NCBI GenBank assembly: GCA_015698045.1 | Contig: BLAL01000160.1 | Span: 310,001 to 374,000, forward strand | Length of the DNA stretch: 64,000 nt | Origin: Rhizophagus clarus | Lineage: Eukaryota > Glomeromycota > Glomeromycetes > Glomerales > Glomeraceae | Direction of reading: 5' to 3' | Shown: positions 1 to 10,651 of the stretch, piece by piece | How the letters are laid out: each line of letters starts with the position of its first letter | Numbering within the stretch: position 1 is the first letter of the stretch | Position numbers and translations under genes: made by a program | Notes under the pieces: generated by a model | Database searches by the model: none | What the model was told of the DNA's origin: nothing | What the model saw: only the letters and a program-made list of their open reading frames with translations

Positions 1-525
1 CCGATGGATCTGTCAACTCATTGTTTAGAAAAGTAAAAAATCTATTAGTCATACAAAATAAGATCCCATACACCATAGTATGCATCGATACTTGGCCAAG
101 GCAGTGAATATTTTAGCTATTCACTGAAATCCATGAAATGACAAGACGTATTTATTCCATTATCTGTTATTTAATGTTAATATTTTATTAAACTATATCA
201 ATGGTAATTAATTATGATAATTTAAATTTATCCGTCTTAAACTCGGTTATCTTTGCATGTAAATTGTTTTAAGCGAAAAAATAATAATTTAATCATGAAT
301 CCTAAATTTATGATCAATAAATAATCAATCAAAATAGTTAATCATTAAATTCCTTTTCTGAAATGGATGACAGGATGAGTCAAGGTTTATTTCATGGATG
401 TATTTATTTATTTTATAAGTTTCGTTCTATAAAATTACAATTTATTCTTAATGAATTATTTTTACTAATAAATTCAATATTAATGATCACATTTATTCAA
501 TTTAAGTTGACGAATAAGTTTACCA
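1..525. other. intergenic, left edge
   Basis: A very A+T-rich stretch downstream of AAA gene A. I see no open frame with splice structure, no tandem repeat and no RNA gene. The window edge cuts whatever lies to the left. Confidence 0.5.
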
Positions 526-2901
526 CTATCTGACTTTCTTCGAATTTTGTTGGTTGTCTTGGTCATAAATTCCAGACTTCCTTTTATTTCCTTTTAATCG
601 GATATACATAATAATAATAATAATAAATTAATATCTAATAACAATTTAACAATTCGGAACCTTTTTCTTACCTTCAAGTAATGTTCTCTTGCTTGACGCA
701 TTGATAATTTTTTCTAATAGTTCCGTAGTAATTAACTCATTTTTTTCCTTATTTAATGCCTAATTAAAACAAAATTTATCTTATTAAATTTATATACATA
801 CATTTTCATATATTGTTATTATATTTACTTTTGCTAATTTTACAGCATCTTTGATCTCTCTTCCATTTAGATGTATGTCACTTAATTTTTTAATGTTTAC
901 ATTATTAGGTTCATAATCCGAAAATTCCAAAAATGTACTCCATAATGTTTCACGTGCTATGAATATAAAAAAAAAATAATTAATAAGAGTAACATTATTA
1001 ATAATAAAAAAGTAATTTACCTTTAACGTCCAGTTCCTTGTATTCCAAGGAAATTGAAATACGAGATTTGAAAGCATCATCAAAACAATTTACTATAAAA
1101 TAAAAATATATTAAACACGAATAAACTTTTAAGTATTTATTTTTAAAAGTTCCCACCTCGATTCGTTGTTAAGAATACAATTCCTTGATGATAATCAAGT
1201 AATCTTAAAAATACACATACTAGAGCATTACGGTCAACTTCAAGTACATTTCGACGTTCAAGAAAAATATCAACTATTGTATAATTATAATAAATGGTTA
1301 AAATAAAATACCAATGAATTGACGTATCAATAAATATTTTACCTTCATCGATTAAAATAATAGCATTCCAAGCATATGCCAAATCAAAAATTTCTCTTAA
1401 TTTTCCTTCTAAATCTTTTGCATTTGTTCCTAATTCACCAACACTAATAGAATATAATGGACGATGAAGTTTCTCAGAAATTGCTTCAGCAGTTAATGTT
1501 TTTCCAACTGTTATAAGATAACTATTATTAAATTTACATGATTCATCATCATAAGCAATAAGTTAATAAAAAATAACAAACCTCCAGGGGGACCATGTAA
1601 CAAAAAAGTACATCCATCATCTTTATTATTAATAATATCTGTTTTACTATATTCAACTTTCACAAGACTTTCAATTAGGCTTTTTCTTGTTTGATCAAGA
1701 ACAAGTTTATCAAATGCTTCGTCATCAAATGATATTTCTAAAAGAGAAATGTAAGAAACAAATGCAAAATAATGTAAAAGAATTGGTAATAAATTTCAAG
1801 GTTATACCACTTAAATGTTCAACATCAATAAGGTACCAGTCTTTCCACACAAAACTATATACAGGGAGTTGAGGTGCACACATGAAGAGTTCTTCTTCTT
1901 CAACATAATCCATTTTTTTCATTTCTTTTATATAATCTTCATCATCATCGTACTCAAGATTTATAAGCTTCCCCTTATATCTGGAAGCATCAACCATAAC
2001 ACGACCTTTACTAGATTTACTAGAATGTTGGAAAAAATGATGACCTATTGCATACTTTATGAACTTTTTTCCACGTTCTACTAATTTATTGTAAAATTTA
2101 TCTTCTTTTAATAATGGAATTATTGGAAGCTTATCGATTTTACGTAAGCCTATCCAGAGTTCAAACGCATGGTCACATATCAAATGAATAAATGAGCAAC
2201 CATCTATAAAAACCAAAATAAATTAAAGGATAAGAGGCAAAATTTTAATAAATAGCAATAAAAAAATAATGATGCAAACCTGAACAAATTACCTCAACAA
2301 TAATCACGAAAATTTCATTATCGTAGTAAGATCTAATAACTTTTGCTCCAATTATAGTTTCATGAGAATTAGTGCGTACATATTGACCTTAAACGTGTGT
2401 AATAGATTAATATAACTATGAAAAATTAAGATATATGAATATAAAAAATATACCTTTTGGAAACAATAGGGTTAGGTTGTCAAATTCAATAAATCCCTGA
2501 AAGAATAATTAAAGTTGATAATTTGTCATACAAATCAATTTAAGAAAGAGTATGTTACTTTGAATTTACATTCTCAGTCATTATCTCGATTAGCATAATT
2601 TCATCTTCATATTGTTCTTCGATCCAATTAATCAAGTCAGGAAAATAAGATCCATAATCTTTTCTAAAACTATTCAAAATGGATAATAAATTCTTTGCCG
2701 GAAGCTATTTTATTTGAAAACGTATAAATATTAGAAGCGTTTTATGAAATTATGTAATTATTTCATACGTTATACAACCGCATTGCGGAACAAATTTTCG
2801 TGTGGAAAGTAATTTTGCAAGGTTAATATAAGATCATGATCCAAAAAACGAATATATTCAATGTCATTTATTACTTCAACTGAGTAATAATTACTACTCA
2901 T
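526..2901 (-). CDS. AAA ATPase, tandem copy A (about 10 exons)
   Basis: A fungal AAA+ ATPase with an N-terminal region resembling the one I associate with DUF7025 in fungal AAA proteins, followed by one AAA module. The start is the ATG at 2899-2901 (MSSNYYSVEV). The N-terminal exons include a characteristic strand ending LFMCAPQLPVYSFVWKDW. Walker A is HGPPGGVGKT, split by an intron between the second G of GG and the V (near 1510-1580). Walker B reads IILIDE followed by VDIFLERR across the intron at about 1270-1345. Sensor 1 is FLTTNR, and an arginine-finger-like KSRIS lies near 1060. The C-terminal tail is basic (GNKRKSG) and ends at the TAG at 526-528. Copy A is the most diverged of the four and uses a different final splice acceptor, deleting a few residues before GNKRKSG. 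All AAA catalytic motifs look intact. Substrate and cell location are unknown. Confidence 0.85.
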
Positions 2902-2984
2902 TGTTATTATTATTACGTACAAGTAAATTTGCTGAAATTTGCTAAATATATGCAGTACTGTACATGCAGTATCTAAAGCAGACG

Positions 2985-3003
2985 CCAATTAGAACGTGCA
3001 TAC
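2985..3003. promoter_or_regulatory. conserved promoter block, module A
   Basis: CCAATTAGAA followed by a TGCATAC-like word lies about 85 bp upstream of the AAA A start. The same block recurs upstream of copies B, C and D and is one of the best-conserved pieces of the divergent AAA/BED-Sel1 intergenic region. It includes a CCAAT core. Regulatory function is inferred from conservation only. Confidence 0.45.
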
Positions 3004-3096
3004 AGCATTTCTTTTGTTAAAAAAAAAGTGCTTAGCCCATTTCTAATTTTGGAAAGAAAACATAATATCGGAGATGCGTACTCCAAATAACAATAC

Positions 3097-3698
3097 CTAG
3101 GGGATAGGTAAATATATACCCCATGTTTAAAGTGAGAAATGGGCCGATAATCAATATGATCTATGAAAAAAAATTAACCCCCGAAAACGACAAAATCCGA
3201 AACTACACAAATATATAATTTTTGTCAAGGTTTCGCTTCTATATCTTTCAAAAAACTTGATCGGCTATTTGAAATACCTCAAAAATATATAAAAGTTTAT
3301 TAAATACTTGAAAATAATGCACAACAAAAGAAGAAAACACTATTTTTAAATGTTTTAAGCAAAAAAAAAATTTTATTTTTATTGAGATCTCAAAAAAAAA
3401 AGTTTGTAATTTCTAACTTTCTATTGTCATGTAATAAAAACATATAATAATAAGAAAGAAATTAACCAGTGGTCCAATTTGGATGAAAAAACTTCGCCTA
3501 TATAGAGCTAACATGAACAAACTTAACTTCTGAGATCGGCTACTTTCTTATGTGTGCGTGTCGAAAAAATAAAAAAAAAGCGAAATTTTAATATAAAATT
3601 TCGTTTGTGTAACCAATTTATAAAGACTTCAGTTTAATCGGTAATTGATCAGCCTGTGTAACCTTGAGTTGGCCCCCCTATATTTACCTATCCCCTAG
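3097..3698. mobile_element. 602-bp MITE (non-autonomous DNA transposon)
   Basis: The element has perfect 20-bp terminal inverted repeats: CTAGGGGATAGG... at 3097-3116 and its exact reverse complement ending CCTATCCCCTAG at 3679-3698. It is flanked by a perfect 7-bp direct repeat, ACAATAC, at 3090-3096 and 3699-3705. It carries no open reading frame. The sequence on both sides matches the uninterrupted divergent promoter of the other modules, so the insertion site can be read directly. If the ends are taken as TAGGGG...CCCCTA the flanks are 8 bp with one mismatch, which would suit a hAT-type element. The superfamily is therefore uncertain, but mobile origin is well supported. Confidence 0.85.
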
Positions 3699-3774
3699 AC
3701 AATACATTGCGAAACCAAATCACATGAATTTGGTGAAGTAATCGCATACACAATAAACCAAATGGGAGTCATTA

Positions 3775-4165
3775 AGAAAGATATAAAAACATTTTCGTGC
3801 ATAATATAAATTATTGTCGTCATAAATATTTGAACAAGCCACTCTTAAACGAATGCAAAAACGTCTTGATAAGTGTTCAGATGCGTTAGATAACGCAAGA
3901 TCACAAAAAACTAGACGTAACTTTGGAAGAAAAGAAGAGCAAAATCCTTTAAACTTTTACATTAACATTGGTTGAAATAGAAATAAATGTTCTACTTTTC
4001 CATCTGCTGTTCAATGATATGCAGAAAATGCATGGAATGTTTGCACAATAATTTTAGATAGATGTTATGAATATGGAAATGGTATTGAAAAGCATCCGAA
4101 CGTCAGTTATAAAAAATCAGCTAAATAAGAATGCAGTAAACCACAATGTAGACTTGTATTTTTTT
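3775..4165 (+). pseudogene. BED-Sel1 relic, module A
   Basis: The stretch aligns by eye with the intact BED-Sel1 gene at 13,618. It has the region after the BED cysteines (FEQATLKRMQKRLDKC-like), then the linker with a TRRNF-like word, then the first Sel1 repeat (CYEYGNGIEK-like at about 4065-4095). In-frame stops (for example the TGA after GCTGTTCAA near 4015 and the TAA before GAATGCAG near 4125) and frameshifts break it throughout. It retains more of the Sel1 part than the relics of modules B and C. It lies in the orientation expected for a partner divergent from AAA gene A. Confidence 0.8.
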
Positions 4166-4260
4166 AAAAAATGAAGATTTAGGAAAGTTGATAAATTCTA
4201 AATGTAATTAGTTTCTTTTATTCATTTTCGAGTTATGAATAACATTCATTTGGTTTACTA

Positions 4261-6657
4261 TTATTTGATTTTCTTCGAATTTGGTTGGCTGTCCTGGTCA
4301 TTGATTCCAGACTTTCTTTTATTTCCTTTTGATTGGGTTTCTTATATGAAAAAAAAAGAATTAAAGAAATTAAGATCCAATAACAATTTAACAATTCGGG
4401 ACTTTTTTTTTCTTACCTTCAGCACTTTTTTCTAATGTTTTCTTACTTGAAATATTGATAATTTTTTCTAATAATTCTGTAGTAATTAGTTCATTTTTTT
4501 CCTTATTTAATGCCTAATTAAGCAAAATTTATATTAATATCATTAACATTATATATTTTCATGTATTTATACATACCCTGGCTAATTTTACAGTATTTTT
4601 AATCTCTCTTCCATTTAAATAATGTTTTTCGCTTAATTTTTTAATATTCATATTATTAGGGTCATAATCTGAAAATTCCAAAAATGTACTCCATAATGTT
4701 TCACGTGCTATAATTATAAAAAAAATTAATCAATAAGAGTAACATTGTTTATAATAAAAAGATATTTTACCTTTAGTGTCAAGTTCTTTGTATTCCAAGA
4801 AAATTGAAATACGAGTTTGGAAAGCGTCATCAAGGCAATTTACTATAGGGTAAAATATATTAAGCACTAGAATATACTTTTGAAAGTATTCTATTTAAAA
4901 GTTCTCACCTCGATTCGTTGTTAAGAATACAATTCCTTGATGATAATCAAGTAATCTTAAAAATACACATACTAGAGCATTTCGTTTAATTTCATGTGCA
5001 CTCCGACGTTCAAGAAAAATATCAACTATTTGTATAATTATAATAAATGTTTTTGAAGTATTAATCAATTGATGTATCAATAAATATACCTTCATCAATT
5101 AAAATAATAGCTTTCCAAACATGTGCCATCTCAAAAATTTTTCTTAATTCTTTTTCTAAATCTTTTGCATCCGTTCCTAATTCTCCAATACTAATAGTAT
5201 ATAATGGGCGATGAAGTTTCTCAGAAATTGCTTCAGCAGTTAATGTTTTTCCAACTATTAAAGATAATTATTATTAAATTCACATGATTCATTATCATAA
5301 GCAATAAGATAATAAAAAATAACAAACCTCCAGGGGGACCATATAACAAAAAAGTGCATCCATCACCTTTATTACTAATAATATCTGATTTACTATATTC
5401 AAATTTCACAAGACTTTCAATTAGGCTTTTTCTTGTTTGATCAAGAACAAGCTTATCAAATGCTTCATCATCAAATGATATATCTAAAATTAGAGAAAAT
5501 GTAAGAAATAAATGTAAATTAAATAAAAGAATTGGTGTTAAATTTTAGGATTATACCATTTAAATGTTCAGCATTAATAAGATACCATTCTTTCCACACA
5601 AAACTATATGCAGAAAGTCTAGATACGCACATGAAAAGTTCTTCTTCTTTAACATCATCATCCATTTCTATACCTTCAGTACATCTTCTAGTATAATTAT
5701 TGGTGTCTTTTCCCTTATATCTGGAAACATCAACCATAATACGACCTTTACTAGATTTACTAGAATGTTTGAGAAAGTGATAACCTATTGCATATTTTAC
5801 GAATTTTTTTCCACGTGCTACTAATTTATTATAAATTTCATCCTCTTTTAATAATGGAATGACTGGAAGCTTATCGATTTTACGTAAGCCTTTCCAGAAA
5901 TTAATTGTATAAGTATAACTTGTACGAATTAATGAGCAACCATCTATAAAATTCAAAATAAATTAAAGGATTAAGTGGTAAAGTTTTGACAAATAACAAT
6001 AAAAAAATAACGCAAACCTGAACCAATTGCTTCAATACTAATCTCAAAATATTCGTTTCCACTTTTAGCATAAACTTTTATTTCTGCTCCAGTAACCTTC
6101 TCTCCAATAATGGTTCCATCATATTTAGAATGTACATATTGGCCTTAAACATATGTAATAGATTAATATAACTATGAAAAAATAAGATGTAATAACAAAT
6201 ATACCTATTGGAAATAATAGGGGTAAATTGTCAAATTCAATAAATCCCTGAAAGAATAATTAGAGCTGATTATTTTATCAAATAAAATAATTTAAGAAAG
6301 GATATGTTACTTGGAATTTACTTTCTCAGTTATTATCCGGATTATTTTGATTTCATCTTTATACTGTTCTTCGATCCAATTAATCAAACCAGGAAAATAA
6401 GATCCATAATTTTTTTTAAGATTATTCAAAACGGATAATAAATTCTTTGCTGGAAGCTATTTTATTTGAAAACAAACGTATTAATATTAAAAACATTTTT
6501 TGAAAGTATGCAATTATTTTATACGCTATACAACCGCATTGCGGAACAAGTCTACATTTGGAAAATAACTTTGAACGATTGATATAAGATTATAATCTAA
6601 AAAACGAATATATTTAATATTATTTTTTTCTTCAATTGAGTAGTAATTATAACTCAT
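4261..6657 (-). CDS. AAA ATPase, tandem copy B
   Basis: Same architecture as copy A, with about ten exons. The first exon is 6532-6657 (MSYNYYSIEE), then an N-terminal domain including IRKIDKLP-like and SSKGRIMVDVSRYKG stretches and a long exon at about 5545-5945. The AAA module has Walker A GPPGGVGKT split across the intron at about 5250-5325, Walker B ILIDE/VDIFLERR (exon at about 4915-5030), FLTTNR, and a C-terminal lysine-rich tail ending KKIK at the TAA at 4261-4263. The tail (KRKSGINDQD...SKKIK) looks like a nuclear localisation signal, which is inference. From 4905 rightward it is essentially identical to copy C, while its 3' part (4261-4904) is clearly diverged from C and D. Confidence 0.85.
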
Positions 6658-7207
6658 TGTTATATATTAGTATAGATTTTGAGATGAAATTCTGAATTGA
6701 GACAGTATTTAAGGAAAATTTTCCCGAAATTTACCGAATATACATATAATATACTTAGTAGTATCTCGACTGTGATTGAGTATTTATTTTTATTTTTAAT
6801 TTTATAGAAGACCGTAATTATTTATATACTGTAAACCCAGTAACTTCTATATATAATCAAAGCTACAGCAGAAAGACCTATACGCCAATTAGAACATGCA
6901 TACATGCAATTTCTTTGTTAAAAAAAAGTACGATTAGCCCATTTTCTAATTTTAGAAAATAATTTGTTTTTTATTTATTCACAAATAAATTTTTTAAATA
7001 ATCACTTTTGGAAAAAACATAATGAAAACTATAGTGATTAGTCGGAGATTAAATATCGTAGTACACAGTACAATAATTAACTTTTTAGTAACATGTTTAA
7101 TCGGGCTATATCGCTTTGTGAAATCAAATCAAGTAAATTTGATGCTAGTGCTTGAAAACATTTTAGTAATCGTTTGTACAATTGTCCAAAATAAACTAAT
7201 ATATAAA
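6658..7207. promoter_or_regulatory. divergent promoter region, module B
   Basis: About 550 bp between the start of AAA gene B and the start of its BED relic. It contains the conserved CCAATTAGAACATGCATAC block at about 6885-6903 and a stretch similar to the intact region at 13,040-13,617. No open frame is convincing here. The region is duplicated verbatim at 9852-10,401. Confidence 0.5.
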
Positions 7208-7412
7208 ATGGAAAGAGAAAAAAACAAGTTTGGAAACATTGGACAATCGTTAAGAAAGATAAAAATAAAAACATCCTCGTGCACAATGTAATTATTGTCG
7301 TCAAAAAGTATTTGAACAAGCCACTCCTAAACGGATGTAAAAACATCTTGATAAATGTCCAGATGCACCAGATAATGCAAAATCACCAAAAAAAGTAACG
7401 AAGAAGAGCAAA
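7208..7412 (+). pseudogene. BED-finger relic, module B
   Basis: It begins at an ATG with MEREKNKFGNI-type coding related to the start of the intact gene at 13,618, but a frame shift follows immediately. The BED region is recognisable in another frame (CNYCRQKVFEQATPKRM-like), with a TAA where the intact gene has CAA just after KRM. All Sel1 repeats are gone: the relic ends in the EEQKP-like linker and joins directly to the 3' end of AAA gene C. Confidence 0.8.
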
Positions 7413-7457
7413 AACCTTTTATTAATTTCGGTCTACGAATAACATTAGTTTATACTA

Positions 7458-9851
7458 TTATTTGATTTTCTTCGAATTTGGTTGGTTGTCTTGGTCATTT
7501 ATTCCAGACTTTCTTTTATTTCCTTTTGATTGGGTTTCTTATATAAAAAAAAGAATTAAATAAAATAAAATTTTATAACAATTTGATAATTCAGGACTTT
7601 TTCTTACCTTCAACACTTTTTTCTAATGTTTTCTTACTTGAAATATTGATAATTTTTTCTAATAATTCTGTAGTAATTAATTCATTTTTTTCCTTATTTA
7701 ATGCCTAATTAAAACAAAATTTATTTGACTAAGTTTGTTTTGAAATTATATAGTTACATGTATTTATATTCACCTTTGCTAACTTTACAATATTTTTAAT
7801 CTCTCTTCCATTTAGATAATGTTTTTCGTTTAATTTTTTAATATTCACATTATCAGGAGCATAATCTGAAAATTCCAAAAATATACTCCATAATGTTTCA
7901 CGTGCTATAAATAAAAAAAAAATTAACACGTGTAACATTGTTTAAAATAGAAATGTAGTTTACCTTTAGTGTCCAATTCCTTGTATTCCAAGAAAATTGA
8001 AATACGAGTTTGGAAAGCATCATCAAGACAGTTTACTATAGAGTAAAATATATTAAACACTATAATAAGCTTTTAAAAGTATTCATTTTAAAAGTTCCCA
8101 CCTCGATTCGTTGTTAAGAATACAATTCCTTGATGATAATCAAGTAATCTTAAAAATACACATACTAGAGCATTTCGTTTAATTTCATGTGCACTCCGAC
8201 GTTCAAGAAAAATATCAACTATTTGTATAATTATAATAAATGTTTTTGAAGTATTAATCAATTGATGTATCAATAAATATACCTTCATCAATTAAAATAA
8301 TAGCTTTCCAAACATGTGCCATCTCAAAAATTTTTCTTAATTCTTTTTCTAAATCTTTTGCATCCGTTCCTAATTCTCCAATACTAATAGTATATAATGG
8401 GCGATGAAGTTTCTCAGAAATTGCTTCAGCAGTTAATGTTTTTCCAACTATTAAAGATAATTATTATTAAATTCACATGATTCATTATCATAAGCAATAA
8501 GATAATAAAAAATAACAAACCTCCAGGGGGACCATATAACAAAAAAGTGCATCCATCACCTTTATTACTAATAATATCTGATTTACTATATTCAAATTTC
8601 ACAAGACTTTCAATTAGGCTTTTTCTTGTTTGATCAAGAACAAGCTTATCAAATGCTTCATCATCAAATGATATATCTAAAATTAGAGAAAATGTAAGAA
8701 ATAAATGTAAATTAAATAAAAGAATTGGTGTTAAATTTTAGGATTATACCATTTAAATGTTCAGCATTAATAAGATACCATTCTTTCCACACAAAACTAT
8801 ATGCAGAAAGTCTAGATACGCACATGAAAAGTTCTTCTTCTTTAACATCATCATCCATTTCTATACCTTCAGTACATCTTCTAGTATAATTATTGGTGTC
8901 TTTTCCCTTATATCTGGAAACATCAACCATAATACGACCTTTACTAGATTTACTAGAATGTTTGAGAAAGTGATAACCTATTGCATATTTTACGAATTTT
9001 TTTCCACGTGCTACTAATTTATTATAAATTTCATCCTCTTTTAATAATGGAATGACTGGAAGCTTATCGATTTTACGTAAGCCTTTCCAGAAATTAATTG
9101 TATAAGTATAACTTGTACGAATTAATGAGCAACCATCTATAAAATTCAAAATAAATTAAAGGATTAAGTGGTAAAGTTTTGACAAATAACAATAAAAAAA
9201 TAACGCAAACCTGAACCAATTGCTTCAATACTAATCTCAAAATATTCGTTTCCACTTTTAGCATAAACTTTTATTTCTGCTCCAGTAACCTTCTCTCCAA
9301 TAATGGTTCCATCATATTTAGAATGTACATATTGGCCTTAAACATATGTAATAGATTAATATAACTATGAAAAAAATAAGATGTAATAACAAATATACCT
9401 ATTGGAAATAATAGGGGTAAATTGTCAAATTCAATAAATCCCTGAAAGAATAATTAGAGCTGATTATTTTATCAAATAAAATAATTTAAGAAAGGATATG
9501 TTACTTGGAATTTACTTTCTCAGTTATTATCCGGATTATTTTGATTTCATCTTTATACTGTTCTTCGATCCAATTAATCAAACCAGGAAAATAAGATCCA
9601 TAATTTTTTTTAAGATTATTCAAAACGGATAATAAATTCTTTGCTGGAAGCTATTTTATTTGAAAACAAACGTATTAATATTAAAAACATTTTTTGAAAG
9701 TATGCAATTATTTTATACGCTATACAACCGCATTGCGGAACAAGTCTACATTTGGAAAATAACTTTGAACGATTGATATAAGATTATAATCTAAAAAACG
9801 AATATATTTAATATTATTTTTTTCTTCAATTGAGTAGTAATTATAACTCAT
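7458..9851 (-). CDS. AAA ATPase, tandem copy C (B/D hybrid)
   Basis: Intact AAA ATPase with the same exon layout as B. Start ATG at 9849-9851, stop TAA at 7458-7460. Its 3' portion (7458-8097) matches copy D, whereas from 8098 onward it matches copy B; the 708 bp at 8098-8806 are shared by B, C and D. This is the pattern of an unequal crossover inside the gene. Walker A GPPGGVGKT, Walker B IILIDE/VDIFLERR, FLTTNR and the basic tail are all present. Predicted protein is almost the same as B. Confidence 0.85.
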
Positions 9852-10401
9852 TGTTATATATTAGTATAGATTTTGAGATGAAATTCTGAATTGAGACAGT
9901 ATTTAAGGAAAATTTTCCCGAAATTTACCGAATATACATATAATATACTTAGTAGTATCTCGACTGTGATTGAGTATTTATTTTTATTTTTAATTTTATA
10001 GAAGACCGTAATTATTTATATACTGTAAACCCAGTAACTTCTATATATAATCAAAGCTACAGCAGAAAGACCTATACGCCAATTAGAACATGCATACATG
10101 CAATTTCTTTGTTAAAAAAAAGTACGATTAGCCCATTTTCTAATTTTAGAAAATAATTTGTTTTTTATTTATTCACAAATAAATTTTTTAAATAATCACT
10201 TTTGGAAAAAACATAATGAAAACTATAGTGATTAGTCGGAGATTAAATATCGTAGTACACAGTACAATAATTAACTTTTTAGTAACATGTTTAATCGGGC
10301 TATATCGCTTTGTGAAATCAAATCAAGTAAATTTGATGCTAGTGCTTGAAAACATTTTAGTAATCGTTTGTACAATTGTCCAAAATAAACTAATATATAA
10401 A
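9852..10401. promoter_or_regulatory. divergent promoter region, module C
   Basis: Copy of 6658-7207 with no difference I could find. It carries the CCAATTAGAACATGCATAC block at about 10,079-10,097 and separates AAA gene C from a BED relic. Confidence 0.5.
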
Positions 10402-10606
10402 ATGGAAAGAGAAAAAAACAAGTTTGGAAACATTGGACAATCGTTAAGAAAGATAAAAATAAAAACATCCTCGTGCACAATGTAATTATTGTCGTCAAAA
10501 AGTATTTGAACAAGCCACTCCTAAACGGATGTAAAAACATCTTGATAAATGTCCAGATGCACCAGATAATGCAAAATCACCAAAAAAAGTAACGAAGAAG
10601 AGCAAA
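10402..10606 (+). pseudogene. BED-finger relic, module C
   Basis: Identical by eye to the relic at 7208-7412, including the early frame shift and the TAA after KRM, and likewise joined directly to the 3' end of the next AAA gene. It was evidently copied already broken as part of the 3.19-kb unit. Confidence 0.8.
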
Positions 10607-10651
10607 AACCTTTTATTAATTTCGGTCTACGAATAACATTAGTTTATACTA

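Noticed and set aside
5564-9017. 86-codon plus-strand open frames at 5564-5824 and 8757-9017, and the like at 11,951
   Set aside because: They lie antisense to coding exons of AAA genes B-D and are recopied with the 3.19-kb unit. Their translation is low-complexity and follows the codon pattern of the true strand.
7077-10540. 89-codon frames on both strands at 7022-7346 and 10,216-10,540
   Set aside because: They cover the BED relic and its promoter. The plus-strand frame only partly overlaps BED coding and ends early; the minus-strand frame is its shadow.
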